From: Bacteroidota bacterium
GTDB lineage: Bacteria > Bacteroidota > Bacteroidia > Cytophagales > Cyclobacteriaceae
Direction of reading: 5' to 3'
Assembly: GCA_016866235.1 (NCBI GenBank)
Contig: VGMW01000003.1
Span: forward strand, 1-64,000
Length of the DNA: 64,000 bases
Shown in pieces: positions 55,015 to 62,763 of this stretch. A program made the position numbers and the translations under genes. Each line of letters begins with the position of its first letter. The stretch's first letter is position 1. The notes under the pieces are model-generated. The model was not told the DNA's origin. It saw nothing but the letters and a program-made list of their open reading frames with translations, and searched no databases.

Positions 55015-57021
55015 ATGACCACTGAATTTGCACAGCAAATTTTGGAGGGGATACCGGACGCTCTTCCACCCGCACAGGAATTTGATCCTTCCGTAAGCCA
55101 CGCGCCAATTAGAAAAGATCTTCTTTCAGAAGATGAAAAAATTCAGGCTTTATTCAATGCACTCCGGTATTTCCCCCAGAAGCACCATGATATTTTAGCG
55201 AAAGAATTCCTGGATGAACTAAGACGTTTTGGGAGAATTTATATGTATCGGTTCAGGCCTCACTATGTCATGCGGGCGCGACCGATTTCAGAATACCCCC
55301 ATCAGTCAAAACAGGCGGCAGCAATTATGTTGATGATCCAGAACAACCTGGATCCGGCCGTTGCACAACATCCGCATGAACTGATAACCTATGGCGGCAA
55401 TGGTGCAGTATTTCAGAACTGGGCACAGTACCGCCTGACCATGAAATACCTCGCCACCATGACCGATGAGCAAACGCTGCACATGTACAGCGGTCACCCA
55501 ATGGGTCTTTTTCCTTCCTCAAAGGAATCGCCAAGGGTGGTGGTTACCAATGGCATGATGATTCCCAATTATTCCAAACCAGATGATTGGGAGCGTTTCA
55601 ATGCCTTAGGTGTTACGCAATACGGTCAAATGACTGCTGGTTCCTACATGTACATCGGTCCGCAGGGAATCGTTCATGGAACAAACATCACCATTTTGAA
55701 TGCCGGAAGGAAGATTTCAAAAGCAGGTGAGGGGCTCAAAGGAAAACTTTTTCTTACCTCAGGGTTGGGCGGTATGAGTGGCGCACAACCCAAAGCTGGA
55801 AATATTGCAGGTTGCATAACGGTGGTGGCTGAAGTTAACGACAAGGCAACATTTAAGCGTCATGAACAAGGTTGGGTAGATGAAGTTTTTGATGATTTGA
55901 ATAAGCTTGTTTCAAGAGTAAAAGCTGCAAAAATCAATGGAGAAATAGTATCCTTAGCCTTTAGAGGAAATATTGTTGAAGTCTGGGAGAAATTTGATCA
56001 GGAAAATATTTTCGTTGACATTGGTTCGGACCAGACGTCCTTACACAATCCATGGGCAGGAGGGTATTATCCGGTAGGTCTGACTTTTGAAAAGGCAAAC
56101 CAATTAATGGTTGATGAGCCTGATGCCTTCAAAATTGAAGTAAAAAAATCTTTGGTAAGACAAGCGGCCGCCATTAATAGGCATACTGCCAAGGGCACCT
56201 ACTTTTTTGATTACGGAAACGCTTTTTTGCTCGAAGCCTACAGGTCTGGGGCCGAAGTCATGCTGCCTGATCAAAAAACCTTCAGATATCCTTCCTACGT
56301 TCAGGACATTATGGGCCCGATGTGTTTTGATTATGGCTTTGGTCCTTTTCGATGGGTCTGCGCCTCAGGTACCCAGGAAGATCTGGATAATACTGATGCC
56401 ATTGCCTCCGCAGTTTTACAAAGACTTTTAAATTCTGCGACACCTGAAACTTCAAGCCAGCTTAAGGACAATTTATTGTGGATCAATCAGGCCAAAACCA
56501 ATAAACTAGTCGTTGGATCAAAGGCCAGAATCCTGTATGCCGACACCGAAGGTCGCATTGAAATTGCAAAGGCATTTAACCAGGCCATCGCTCAGGGACA
56601 AATCGGACCTGTTATTTTAGGGAGAGACCATCACGATGTTTCCGGCACCGATAGCCCATATCGTGAAACTTCAAATATTTATGACGGCTCGAAATTCACC
56701 GCCGATATGGCTGTCCATAATTTTGTTGGTGATTCCTTCCGTGGTGCTACCTGGATCTCCTTGCACAATGGAGGCGGAGTTGGTTGGGGAGAAGTAATAA
56801 ACGGAGGCTTTGGATTATTTCTCGATGGTACCAAAGATGCATCTGATCGCGCAGAGCGAATGTTGTCGTTTGATGTACAGAATGGCTTAGCAAGACGGGC
56901 CTGGGCTGGCAACAAACCAGCCTTATTCACAACCGATCGCATGATGAAAGAAGGTAAATTGCAGCTCACAAGAAATTCAGAGCCGGATCGAAAAAGTATT
57001 GAAGGGTTGTTCAGAAACTAA
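55015..57021 (+). CDS. hutU: Urocanate hydratase
   Basis: The 668-residue product has PHELITYGGNGAVFQNWAQYRL, GLFPSSKESPRVVVTNGMMIPNYS, LGVTQYGQMTAGSYMYIGPQGIVHGT, SGLGGMSGAQPKAG (NAD binding), DYGFGPFRWVCASG with the active-site Cys, and HNGGGVGWGEVINGGFG. It hydrates urocanate in histidine degradation. The typical hutH and hutI genes are not in the window. The acyltransferase gene begins 2 bp after its stop. Confidence 0.96.
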   Translation: MTTEFAQQILEGIPDALPPAQEFDPSVSHAPIRKDLLSEDEKIQALFNALRYFPQKHHDILAKEFLDELRRFGRIYMYRFRPHYVMRARPISEYPHQSKQAAAIMLMIQNNLDPAVAQHPHELITYGGNGAVFQNWAQYRLTMKYLATMTDEQTLHMYSGHPMGLFPSSKESPRVVVTNGMMIPNYSKPDDWERFNALGVTQYGQMTAGSYMYIGPQGIVHGTNITILNAGRKISKAGEGLKGKLFLTSGLGGMSGAQPKAGNIAGCITVVAEVNDKATFKRHEQGWVDEVFDDLNKLVSRVKAAKINGEIVSLAFRGNIVEVWEKFDQENIFVDIGSDQTSLHNPWAGGYYPVGLTFEKANQLMVDEPDAFKIEVKKSLVRQAAAINRHTAKGTYFFDYGNAFLLEAYRSGAEVMLPDQKTFRYPSYVQDIMGPMCFDYGFGPFRWVCASGTQEDLDNTDAIASAVLQRLLNSATPETSSQLKDNLLWINQAKTNKLVVGSKARILYADTEGRIEIAKAFNQAIAQGQIGPVILGRDHHDVSGTDSPYRETSNIYDGSKFTADMAVHNFVGDSFRGATWISLHNGGGVGWGEVINGGFGLFLDGTKDASDRAERMLSFDVQNGLARRAWAGNKPALFTTDRMMKEGKLQLTRNSEPDRKSIEGLFRN

Positions 57022-57023
57022 GT

Positions 57024-57563
57024 ATGAATTGGTTATTCAGGTTATTGTTTAAACTCTCCGGTTGGAAAATTTCAGGTACACTACCTGATCTGAATAAATA
57101 TATCGTGGCCGTAGCGCCCCATACCAGCAACTGGGACTTCGTCATTGGGGTTATGGCAAGAAGTCAATTGAGATTAACCAGAGCAAGGTTCCTCGGAAAG
57201 AAGGAATTGTTTGACGGGCCGTTTGGATGGTTGTTCAGAGGATTGGGTGGCACACCTGTTGACCGAAATTCCAGAAAGGATATGGTCTCTCAAGTGATTG
57301 AACAATTCAACAAACACAAGGATTTTATTCTTGCCATTGCGCCTGAGGGTACGCGTAAAAAAGTAGAGAAGTTGAAAACAGGGTTTTACCACATGGCGAA
57401 AGGAGCAGGGGTTCCTATTTTACCCACCGGACTTGATTTTGCATCTAAAACCCTCGTCATCGGTCCATTGTTATTCCCTGGTTTGAATATGGAAGAGGAT
57501 CTGGAAAAGTTGGTGTCCTTCTATAGAACCATTCGTGGAAAAAATCCTGCTTTCGGGTTATAA
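57024..57563 (+). CDS. PlsC-like 1-acyl-sn-glycerol-3-phosphate acyltransferase family protein
   Basis: The 179-residue product contains HTSNWDFVIG (variant of the catalytic HX4D motif), FRGLGGTPVDRNSRKDM and APEGTRKKVEKLKTGFYHMAKGAGVPILP, the PEGTR acceptor-binding motif. Its short length places it with the small PlsC-like family of Bacteroidota. It probably acylates lysophospholipid or a related lipid at the inner membrane. Confidence 0.87.
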   Translation: MNWLFRLLFKLSGWKISGTLPDLNKYIVAVAPHTSNWDFVIGVMARSQLRLTRARFLGKKELFDGPFGWLFRGLGGTPVDRNSRKDMVSQVIEQFNKHKDFILAIAPEGTRKKVEKLKTGFYHMAKGAGVPILPTGLDFASKTLVIGPLLFPGLNMEEDLEKLVSFYRTIRGKNPAFGL

Positions 57564-57597
57564 GAGTTTGATTAATTTTAAGTACTAATTTTATCCA

Positions 57598-58203
57598 ATG
57601 AAAAAGACTTTAATTATAGCAATGTTAGTGGCTCTGGTCGCGTCAGGCGTCCAGGCACAGGTCCAGGCTGCTTTTGGATTGAAAGGGGGCGTAAACCTGG
57701 CTAAGGTGGATGTAAGCGCAGATGCCGTCAATAATTATGAAAACCGTACTGGATTTCATGGCGGTGGTTTTCTGTTGGTTAAACTCACCAAAATTGGTAT
57801 TCAGCCCGAAGTTCTGTTTTCAAGACAGGGTTCTAAGCTGAACATCAACACAAAGAGTTATGATTTGACCTACGACTACATCAACATCCCGGTAATGTTG
57901 AAGCTCTATCTGGCTGCTGGACTTAACCTTCAGATGGGCCCCCAGTTTGGGTTATTACGAGATGCCGCAGGAACTGCCATTACCACTACAGGTGATCCCT
58001 TGGAAGTATCAAAGGATACCTTCAAAAAGTCAGACCTAAGTTTTGCCATCGGTGCAGGATGGGATCTTCCCTTCGGATTGGTGGTAGAGGGTCGTTACAA
58101 TCTTGGCTTATCCAAAATTCAGGATAACCCTAATCTGGATGCGACCAAAAATCAGGTTGTACAGGTTTCACTTGGATACAAACTCTTTAAGCTGGGCAAT
58201 TGA
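57598..58203 (+). CDS. Outer-membrane beta-barrel (PorT-like porin) protein
   Basis: The 201-residue product has a signal peptide (LIIAMLVALVASGVQAQ) and alternating strands (FGLKGGVNLAKVDV, GIQPEVLFSRQGSKLNI, YINIPVMLKLYL, LQMGPQFGLL, FAIGAGWDLPFGLVVEGRYNLGL) ending VVQVSLGYKLFKLGN. This is the eight-strand outer-membrane barrel type common in Bacteroidota. Function is not specified. A terminator hairpin follows. Confidence 0.88.
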   Translation: MKKTLIIAMLVALVASGVQAQVQAAFGLKGGVNLAKVDVSADAVNNYENRTGFHGGGFLLVKLTKIGIQPEVLFSRQGSKLNINTKSYDLTYDYINIPVMLKLYLAAGLNLQMGPQFGLLRDAAGTAITTTGDPLEVSKDTFKKSDLSFAIGAGWDLPFGLVVEGRYNLGLSKIQDNPNLDATKNQVVQVSLGYKLFKLGN

Positions 58204-58222
58204 TTTGAAAATAAATTTCAAA

Positions 58223-58260
58223 GAAAGGCCATCCTAATCAACGGATGGCTTTCTTGTTTT
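58223..58260 (+). terminator. Probable Rho-independent terminator after the porin
   Basis: GAAAGGCCATCC (58223-58234), loop TAATCAAC, GGATGGCTTTC (58243-58253) form a ~10-bp stem with one G-T pair, followed by TTGTTTTC. The folC start codon (58263) lies almost directly behind it, which is unusual, so read-through into folC may be needed. Confidence 0.6.
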
Positions 58261-58262
58261 CT

Positions 58263-59540
58263 ATGAAACCTACCTTTAAGGAAACAATACATTACCTCTA
58301 TCAACGGGTTCCATCATTTCAACAAATTGGCGTAAGGGCATACAAACCTGATCTCGGAAATATAATCGCCTTGCTGGAAGGAATAGGCAATCCACACCAT
58401 GCCCTAAAATGTATTCATGTTGGCGGAACCAATGGCAAGGGAAGCTCTTCTTCCATGCTGGCATCCATACTAACCGCAGCAGGATATAAAACCGGTCTCT
58501 ACACTTCACCGCATCTCAAAAGCTTTACCGAACGAATAAGGGTCAATGGAATTCCCATTCCAGAAAAGGCCGTAGTTGATTTCGTCGAAAAAACTAAATC
58601 ACTCATTGAAAAAATTGAACCATCCTTCTTTGAAGTAACCACGGCCATGGCCTTTGACTATTTTAAGCAGGCCGAGACCGATATCAATGTAATTGAAGTT
58701 GGTTTGGGTGGACGGCTTGACTCCACCAATGTTATAGCACCACTGGTTTCATTGATCACCAATATTGGTCATGACCATCTTGATCTGCTAGGGCCAGGAT
58801 TGGAAAACGTTGCTAAGGAAAAGGCTGGTATAATTAAAACGAATACTCCGGTGGTAATTAGTGAGCGACAAAGTTTCTCAAGTACCATATTTAATCGGGT
58901 GGCCAAGGAACTTCATGCACCTTTGATTTTTGCTGATGAGCTTTCGAAAGTTAATCAGAATGAAGGGGCTGTTGAATTTGAATTTCAAAAAGAGGCGGTC
59001 CGGATTTACCCTGATTTGAAAGGTCTTTATCAATTAAAAAATATCAGAGGTGTTTTAGCGGTAGTAGATGTTTTGATTCAGCGGGGATGGAAAATATCCC
59101 ACAGCGATATTAAAAATGGACTTGAACAGGTCGTAAAGCTTTCAGGATTAAAAGGACGTTGGCAACAAATTGGTACAAGCCCTGAGGTTATTTGTGATAC
59201 GGCTCATAATCCGGAAGGAATTATTGAGGTCGTCAATCAACTCAGTCATAAAAAGTTCAAAAATCTATTTTGGATTCTTGGAATGGTTTCAGATAAAGAT
59301 CCTAAGGCTGTTTTAGAGCTCTTGCCTTCATACGCGCATTATTATTTTTGTCAGGCAAAAATCCAGCGTGCACTTCCTGCTGAAGAACTGATGCGGGCGG
59401 CATCATTTTTTGGTTTGAAAGGATTGGTTGTCCCAGATGTTAATGAAGCATTGGTAGCGGCCAGAGCCCAGGCTAAAGAAGATGATTTGATTTTAATTGG
59501 CGGTAGTACTTATGTTGTGGCTGAATTGAACGAAATCTGA
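58263..59540 (+). CDS. folC: Folylpolyglutamate synthase / dihydrofolate synthase
   Basis: The product, 425 residues from ATG 58263, has VGGTNGKGSSSSMLASILTAAG (P-loop-like), GLYTSPHLKSFTERIRVNG, EVTTAMAFDYF, EVGLGGRLDSTNVI, NIGHDHLDLLG and CDTAHNPEGI, all Mur-ligase/FolC motifs. It adds glutamate to folates. The frame reaches back to 58245, but ATG 58263 is directly after the terminator tail and fits the family start. trmB follows 8 bp downstream. Confidence 0.94.
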   Translation: MKPTFKETIHYLYQRVPSFQQIGVRAYKPDLGNIIALLEGIGNPHHALKCIHVGGTNGKGSSSSMLASILTAAGYKTGLYTSPHLKSFTERIRVNGIPIPEKAVVDFVEKTKSLIEKIEPSFFEVTTAMAFDYFKQAETDINVIEVGLGGRLDSTNVIAPLVSLITNIGHDHLDLLGPGLENVAKEKAGIIKTNTPVVISERQSFSSTIFNRVAKELHAPLIFADELSKVNQNEGAVEFEFQKEAVRIYPDLKGLYQLKNIRGVLAVVDVLIQRGWKISHSDIKNGLEQVVKLSGLKGRWQQIGTSPEVICDTAHNPEGIIEVVNQLSHKKFKNLFWILGMVSDKDPKAVLELLPSYAHYYFCQAKIQRALPAEELMRAASFFGLKGLVVPDVNEALVAARAQAKEDDLILIGGSTYVVAELNEI

Positions 59541-59548
59541 ATTTCCAG

Positions 59549-60205
59549 TTGAAAAGTAAACTTGAACGTTTTAGAATTATTGCACAGCGCGAAAATGTTC
59601 TCGAGCAGGGCAAAGACCTTTACTTTAAAATTAAGGGTCAATGGAACGAGTTATATTTCAATAATGCCAATCCAATTACAGTTGAATTGGCTTGTGGTCG
59701 TGGGGAGTATACGGTGAGCTTGGCCGAATTTTATCCCAATCGAAATCATATTGGCATCGATGTTAAGGGAGACCGAATCTGGAAGGGGAGTACTTGGGCT
59801 GTCGAACGCAACCTGAAAAATGTAGGATTTCTACGCGCAGACGCCTTGGGCTTAGAGCAATTCTTCACGGAAGGAGAGATAGACGAACTTTGGATTACAT
59901 TTCCTGATCCCCGTCCCCGAAAGCGAGACATTAAGCGACGGCTTACCAGTCCGAGGTTTCTGGAGATTTATAAAAAGATTTTAAAGAAGGATGGACTGCT
60001 TCGCTTTAAAACTGACAACACCCAGCTTTTTGATTATACCTTGGAAGTATTATCCGAGCGAAAGGACATAACTGATTTAGAATTCACACACGATTTGTAT
60101 GTTAGTGAACTTCGTCCCGAATGTTTTGATATTAAAACAAGGTATGAAGAGATGTTTTCAGCCAAAGGTGAAAAGATCAAATATCTAAGGTTTAAGTTTT
60201 TATGA
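59549..60205 (+). CDS. trmB: tRNA (guanine-N7-)-methyltransferase
   Basis: The 218-residue product shows ELACGRGEYTVSLAEFYPNRNHIGIDVKGDRIWKG (SAM site), LRADALGLEQFF, LWITFPDPRPRKRDIKRRLTSPRFLEIYKKIL and FKTDNTQLFDYTLEVL, typical of TrmB, which makes m7G46 in tRNA. The only start near the family N-terminus is TTG 59549, since no ATG is available, so TTG initiation is inferred. Its stop overlaps the convergent AbiEii gene by 6 bp. Confidence 0.92.
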   Translation: MKSKLERFRIIAQRENVLEQGKDLYFKIKGQWNELYFNNANPITVELACGRGEYTVSLAEFYPNRNHIGIDVKGDRIWKGSTWAVERNLKNVGFLRADALGLEQFFTEGEIDELWITFPDPRPRKRDIKRRLTSPRFLEIYKKILKKDGLLRFKTDNTQLFDYTLEVLSERKDITDLEFTHDLYVSELRPECFDIKTRYEEMFSAKGEKIKYLRFKFL

Positions 60206-60865
60206 AGAACTAGGCTGTTCTATTTTTACAAAAATAATTAGATCGATTTTAATAAGCTCCCAGTTCAATCCTCGGATACATTTTGGTGATAAGTCATCGT
60301 CTGCTTTTTCAAAGTCTAGAATATTTTTACGAATAAGCTCTACATTATGCGAATATGGATAGCGCTGCTGATGAAAATTTAACATCTGATTGAATGTAAA
60401 TTTGTTGCTTAACGCGTGAATGTCCCAGAAGTCTTTTTTTCTTCCTCGATCTTGGAATATTTCCAATTTCATAGCGATGATCTCTTCAAGGCTAGCAAGC
60501 TTACATTTGTTTACTTGTAGGGTGGGCCAAATAAATGTGTCAGTATGGTAGAGGTCCAATTTTACTGCATTGAATCTGGAGTCACCTATAAAGTAACTTC
60601 GACCAATGTTGCTCAGAGGTTGGCTTGGTGAAGAAACGTATTTAAACGTCCTCCGCAGAAAACTGTCGATAATATAAAAGTCAACAGAGCCATAATACTG
60701 ATCTGTAAATAAATCTATATCATCTGATTTACGATGACCAATTTGCAGGCTTAAGGCCGTTCCGCCCACCAACCGGAAACCGTTAAATATTTCTTGATCA
60801 GAAAGCTTTAACAGAATCGATCTTAATAATTCACTTGTCGTGTTCCAGTATAAGTTGTCCGTCAT
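60200..60865 (-). CDS. AbiEii/AbiGii-type nucleotidyltransferase toxin
   Basis: From ATG 60865 the product has 221 residues and begins MTDNLYWN. FRLVGGTALSLQIGHRKSDDIDLFTD carries the GG...DDID nucleotidyltransferase signature, and LASLEEIIAMKLEIFQDRGRKKDFWDIHAL is the conserved C-terminal motif of AbiEii toxins. Such toxins modify tRNA by adding nucleotides. The start overlaps the end of the antitoxin gene (60831-60865), as usual for cotranscribed pairs. The longer frame to 61000 is antitoxin-coding DNA read in another frame. Confidence 0.88.
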   Translation of the reverse strand: MTDNLYWNTTSELLRSILLKLSDQEIFNGFRLVGGTALSLQIGHRKSDDIDLFTDQYYGSVDFYIIDSFLRRTFKYVSSPSQPLSNIGRSYFIGDSRFNAVKLDLYHTDTFIWPTLQVNKCKLASLEEIIAMKLEIFQDRGRKKDFWDIHALSNKFTFNQMLNFHQQRYPYSHNVELIRKNILDFEKADDDLSPKCIRGLNWELIKIDLIIFVKIEQPSSS

Positions 60866-61331
60866 GCCTACGCTTATTTTGCGAGGCAATTTCATCGAAT
60901 ACTTGCCTTCCGTAAAAGGATCTAAACACCCTATTTTCGAAGGAATTTCCACGTTCAAGGACCCGTGAAATAACTGCTCTTTTTTGTTTGTGCCAATCAA
61001 TTTTATTTACATCAGTATCCCAGAATAAAGCAGGTCTTACCCCTTTAAGATCAGGCACATTATTTTGCTTAGTTACCTTTTTTAATTCATTGATCTCAAA
61101 GTAAATCTGGAGGAACATGAAAAACCCTTCCTCCAAACCCAATTTATCCTCAATTTTTAGCGCAAGTTTTGTATTCATAGCCCTTTTCCCTTTGGTAATG
61201 GCCCCAATGGTCTGTGGATACTCCTGGATGGATATGGCGAATTTGCCCTTGGATAATTTTCTCTCTGCAAGCTTTCGGTCAAGAACAATGCCAGGATGCA
61301 GTCCCTTAAAACGTTTTAATTCCAGTTTCAA
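60831..61331 (-). CDS. HigA-like HTH antitoxin with C-terminal DUF6922-like segment
   Basis: The 166-residue product has an N-terminal XRE/HigA-like helix-turn-helix (HPGIVLDRKLAERKLSKGKFA, QEYPQTIGAITKGKRAMNTKLALKIEDKLGLEEGFF). The C-terminal ~60 residues (ALFWDTDVNKIDWHKQKRAVI, ISRVLERGNSFENRVF) match the DUF6922-like domain known next to AbiEii toxins. It is the expected antitoxin and autoregulator of the toxin directly downstream, whose start it overlaps by 35 bp. An operator-like dyad and promoter lie upstream. Confidence 0.82.
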   Translation of the reverse strand: MKLELKRFKGLHPGIVLDRKLAERKLSKGKFAISIQEYPQTIGAITKGKRAMNTKLALKIEDKLGLEEGFFMFLQIYFEINELKKVTKQNNVPDLKGVRPALFWDTDVNKIDWHKQKRAVISRVLERGNSFENRVFRSFYGRQVFDEIASQNKRRHDGQLILEHDK

Positions 61332-61350
61332 TTGAATATGATTTAAGCTT

Positions 61351-61389
61351 TAAAAATATAAACAGTTTTATGTAAACAAAAATGTTTAT
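61351..61389 (-). promoter_or_regulatory. Toxin-antitoxin promoter and operator candidate
   Basis: On the minus strand TTTG (plus 61377-61380), 18-bp spacer, TATTTTTA (plus 61351-61358) resembles the Bacteroidota promoter. The inverted repeat ATAAACA (61358-61364) and TGTTTAT (61383-61389) flanks it, with another GTAAACA at 61372-61378, so one regulator could cover the promoter. Confidence 0.5.
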
Positions 61390-61464
61390 TAGGATGAATG
61401 AATCAATTTGATTAGGAAATTAAATTTTCAGGATGATTAAACCCTGGTTGTTTAAAAAAAATGA

Positions 61465-62754
61465 TCAACTATACCGCCGGCTCCTTAAGGTATAAAGTGG
61501 TATGCCTGCCAGAACACTTAACATGCCCCAGAAGAATGCTTCAGTACCTGCGCCCGCCATCGCCCACAATGAAAATAAAAAAGCACCAATCGAGACTGCA
61601 ATCAGTATGCCTCTGCTTAATCCTTTGGGCGAAAATCTATAGGATAAGATGATACAAGAGGTCGTAGACAGTAAATACCCTATCAGTACCGTGGTGGTGG
61701 ACAATAAAATAATCGATTCAAAAACATCAGATAATCTCCCGGAAAAATTTAGAACCAGCAGTCCGGTAATTAGCACACTCGAAGAGACCAAGCTTCCCGC
61801 AGGCACTCCTTTGTAATTCTTTTTGCCAAACCACGCCGGCAATACGCCGTCGGCTGCAGCCGCAGCAGGCATTTGTCCCTGGACCAAAATCCATCCATTC
61901 AAAGCACCAAAAGTAGAAATCGCCGCACCAGCAGCAACAATGTACCGCCCATACTCACCAAACAATCTGCCCGCTGCATCTGAAAATGGTGCATCCGAAC
62001 GCATCAATTCTTCCTGAGGTATGAGCCCCATGATCGCAACTGAACTCAAAATATATACCGCGGCTACCAACATGGTGCCTAAAAGCGTTGCTTTGGGTAC
62101 ATTAACCTCTGGACGATCAATACTTCCCGCAGGAATAGTCGCAGCTTCAATTCCAAGGAAAGCAAATAGGGTTAACGTAGCGGTGGCTGTTATCGCACCA
62201 AAATCACCCATGCCGCTCACATTAAATTCCTTGAAATTGGAAATATCTACCAGCCAGATTCCCATAACGCCTATGAGCAATAATGGAACAATCTTTAAAA
62301 TGGTTGTCAGCAATTGCACCGTGCCGGCTACGGGTATGCCTCGCGCATTGACCCATGTCAAAAACCAAACCGCCGAAACAGCAATCGCAAGTGATACCGG
62401 TACATTACCATTAATGGAAGGCACCAGTACACCAAGGTAACTCACAAATGCCACGGAAATCGCTGCATTGGTTGACCAAATTGAAAGCCAATAACTCCAA
62501 GCCACCAAAAATCCTGCAAACGGCCCTAGCCCTTCTCTGGTAAACGCATACGGTCCTCCATCAGCGCCAGGGATCCATCGACTCAGATTGGAAAAAACGA
62601 CCGCAAGCAGTATGGCACCAGAAGTCGAAATCAACCATCCCAATAAACTAATGCTCCCAAATGCCGCCAGGGAAACAGGCAACATAAAAATTCCGGAAGC
62701 CATCATGTTTCCGGCCGTTAACGCACTGGCTCTCCAAAGTCCTATTTTTTTCAA
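61465..62754 (-). CDS. Amino acid permease (APC superfamily)
   Basis: The 429-residue protein has about 12 hydrophobic helices and the APC opening LWRASALTAGNMMASGIFMLP, with GPYAFTREGLGPFAGFLVAWSYW and FAFLGIEAATIPAGSIDRPEVNVPKAT, the latter matching the family-conserved FxGxE region. It likely imports or exchanges amino acids. It lies 9 bp downstream of the subtilisin-like gene on the same strand. Confidence 0.9.
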   Translation of the reverse strand: MKKIGLWRASALTAGNMMASGIFMLPVSLAAFGSISLLGWLISTSGAILLAVVFSNLSRWIPGADGGPYAFTREGLGPFAGFLVAWSYWLSIWSTNAAISVAFVSYLGVLVPSINGNVPVSLAIAVSAVWFLTWVNARGIPVAGTVQLLTTILKIVPLLLIGVMGIWLVDISNFKEFNVSGMGDFGAITATATLTLFAFLGIEAATIPAGSIDRPEVNVPKATLLGTMLVAAVYILSSVAIMGLIPQEELMRSDAPFSDAAGRLFGEYGRYIVAAGAAISTFGALNGWILVQGQMPAAAAADGVLPAWFGKKNYKGVPAGSLVSSSVLITGLLVLNFSGRLSDVFESIILLSTTTVLIGYLLSTTSCIILSYRFSPKGLSRGILIAVSIGAFLFSLWAMAGAGTEAFFWGMLSVLAGIPLYTLRSRRYS

Positions 62755-62763
62755 AAGCTGTCG

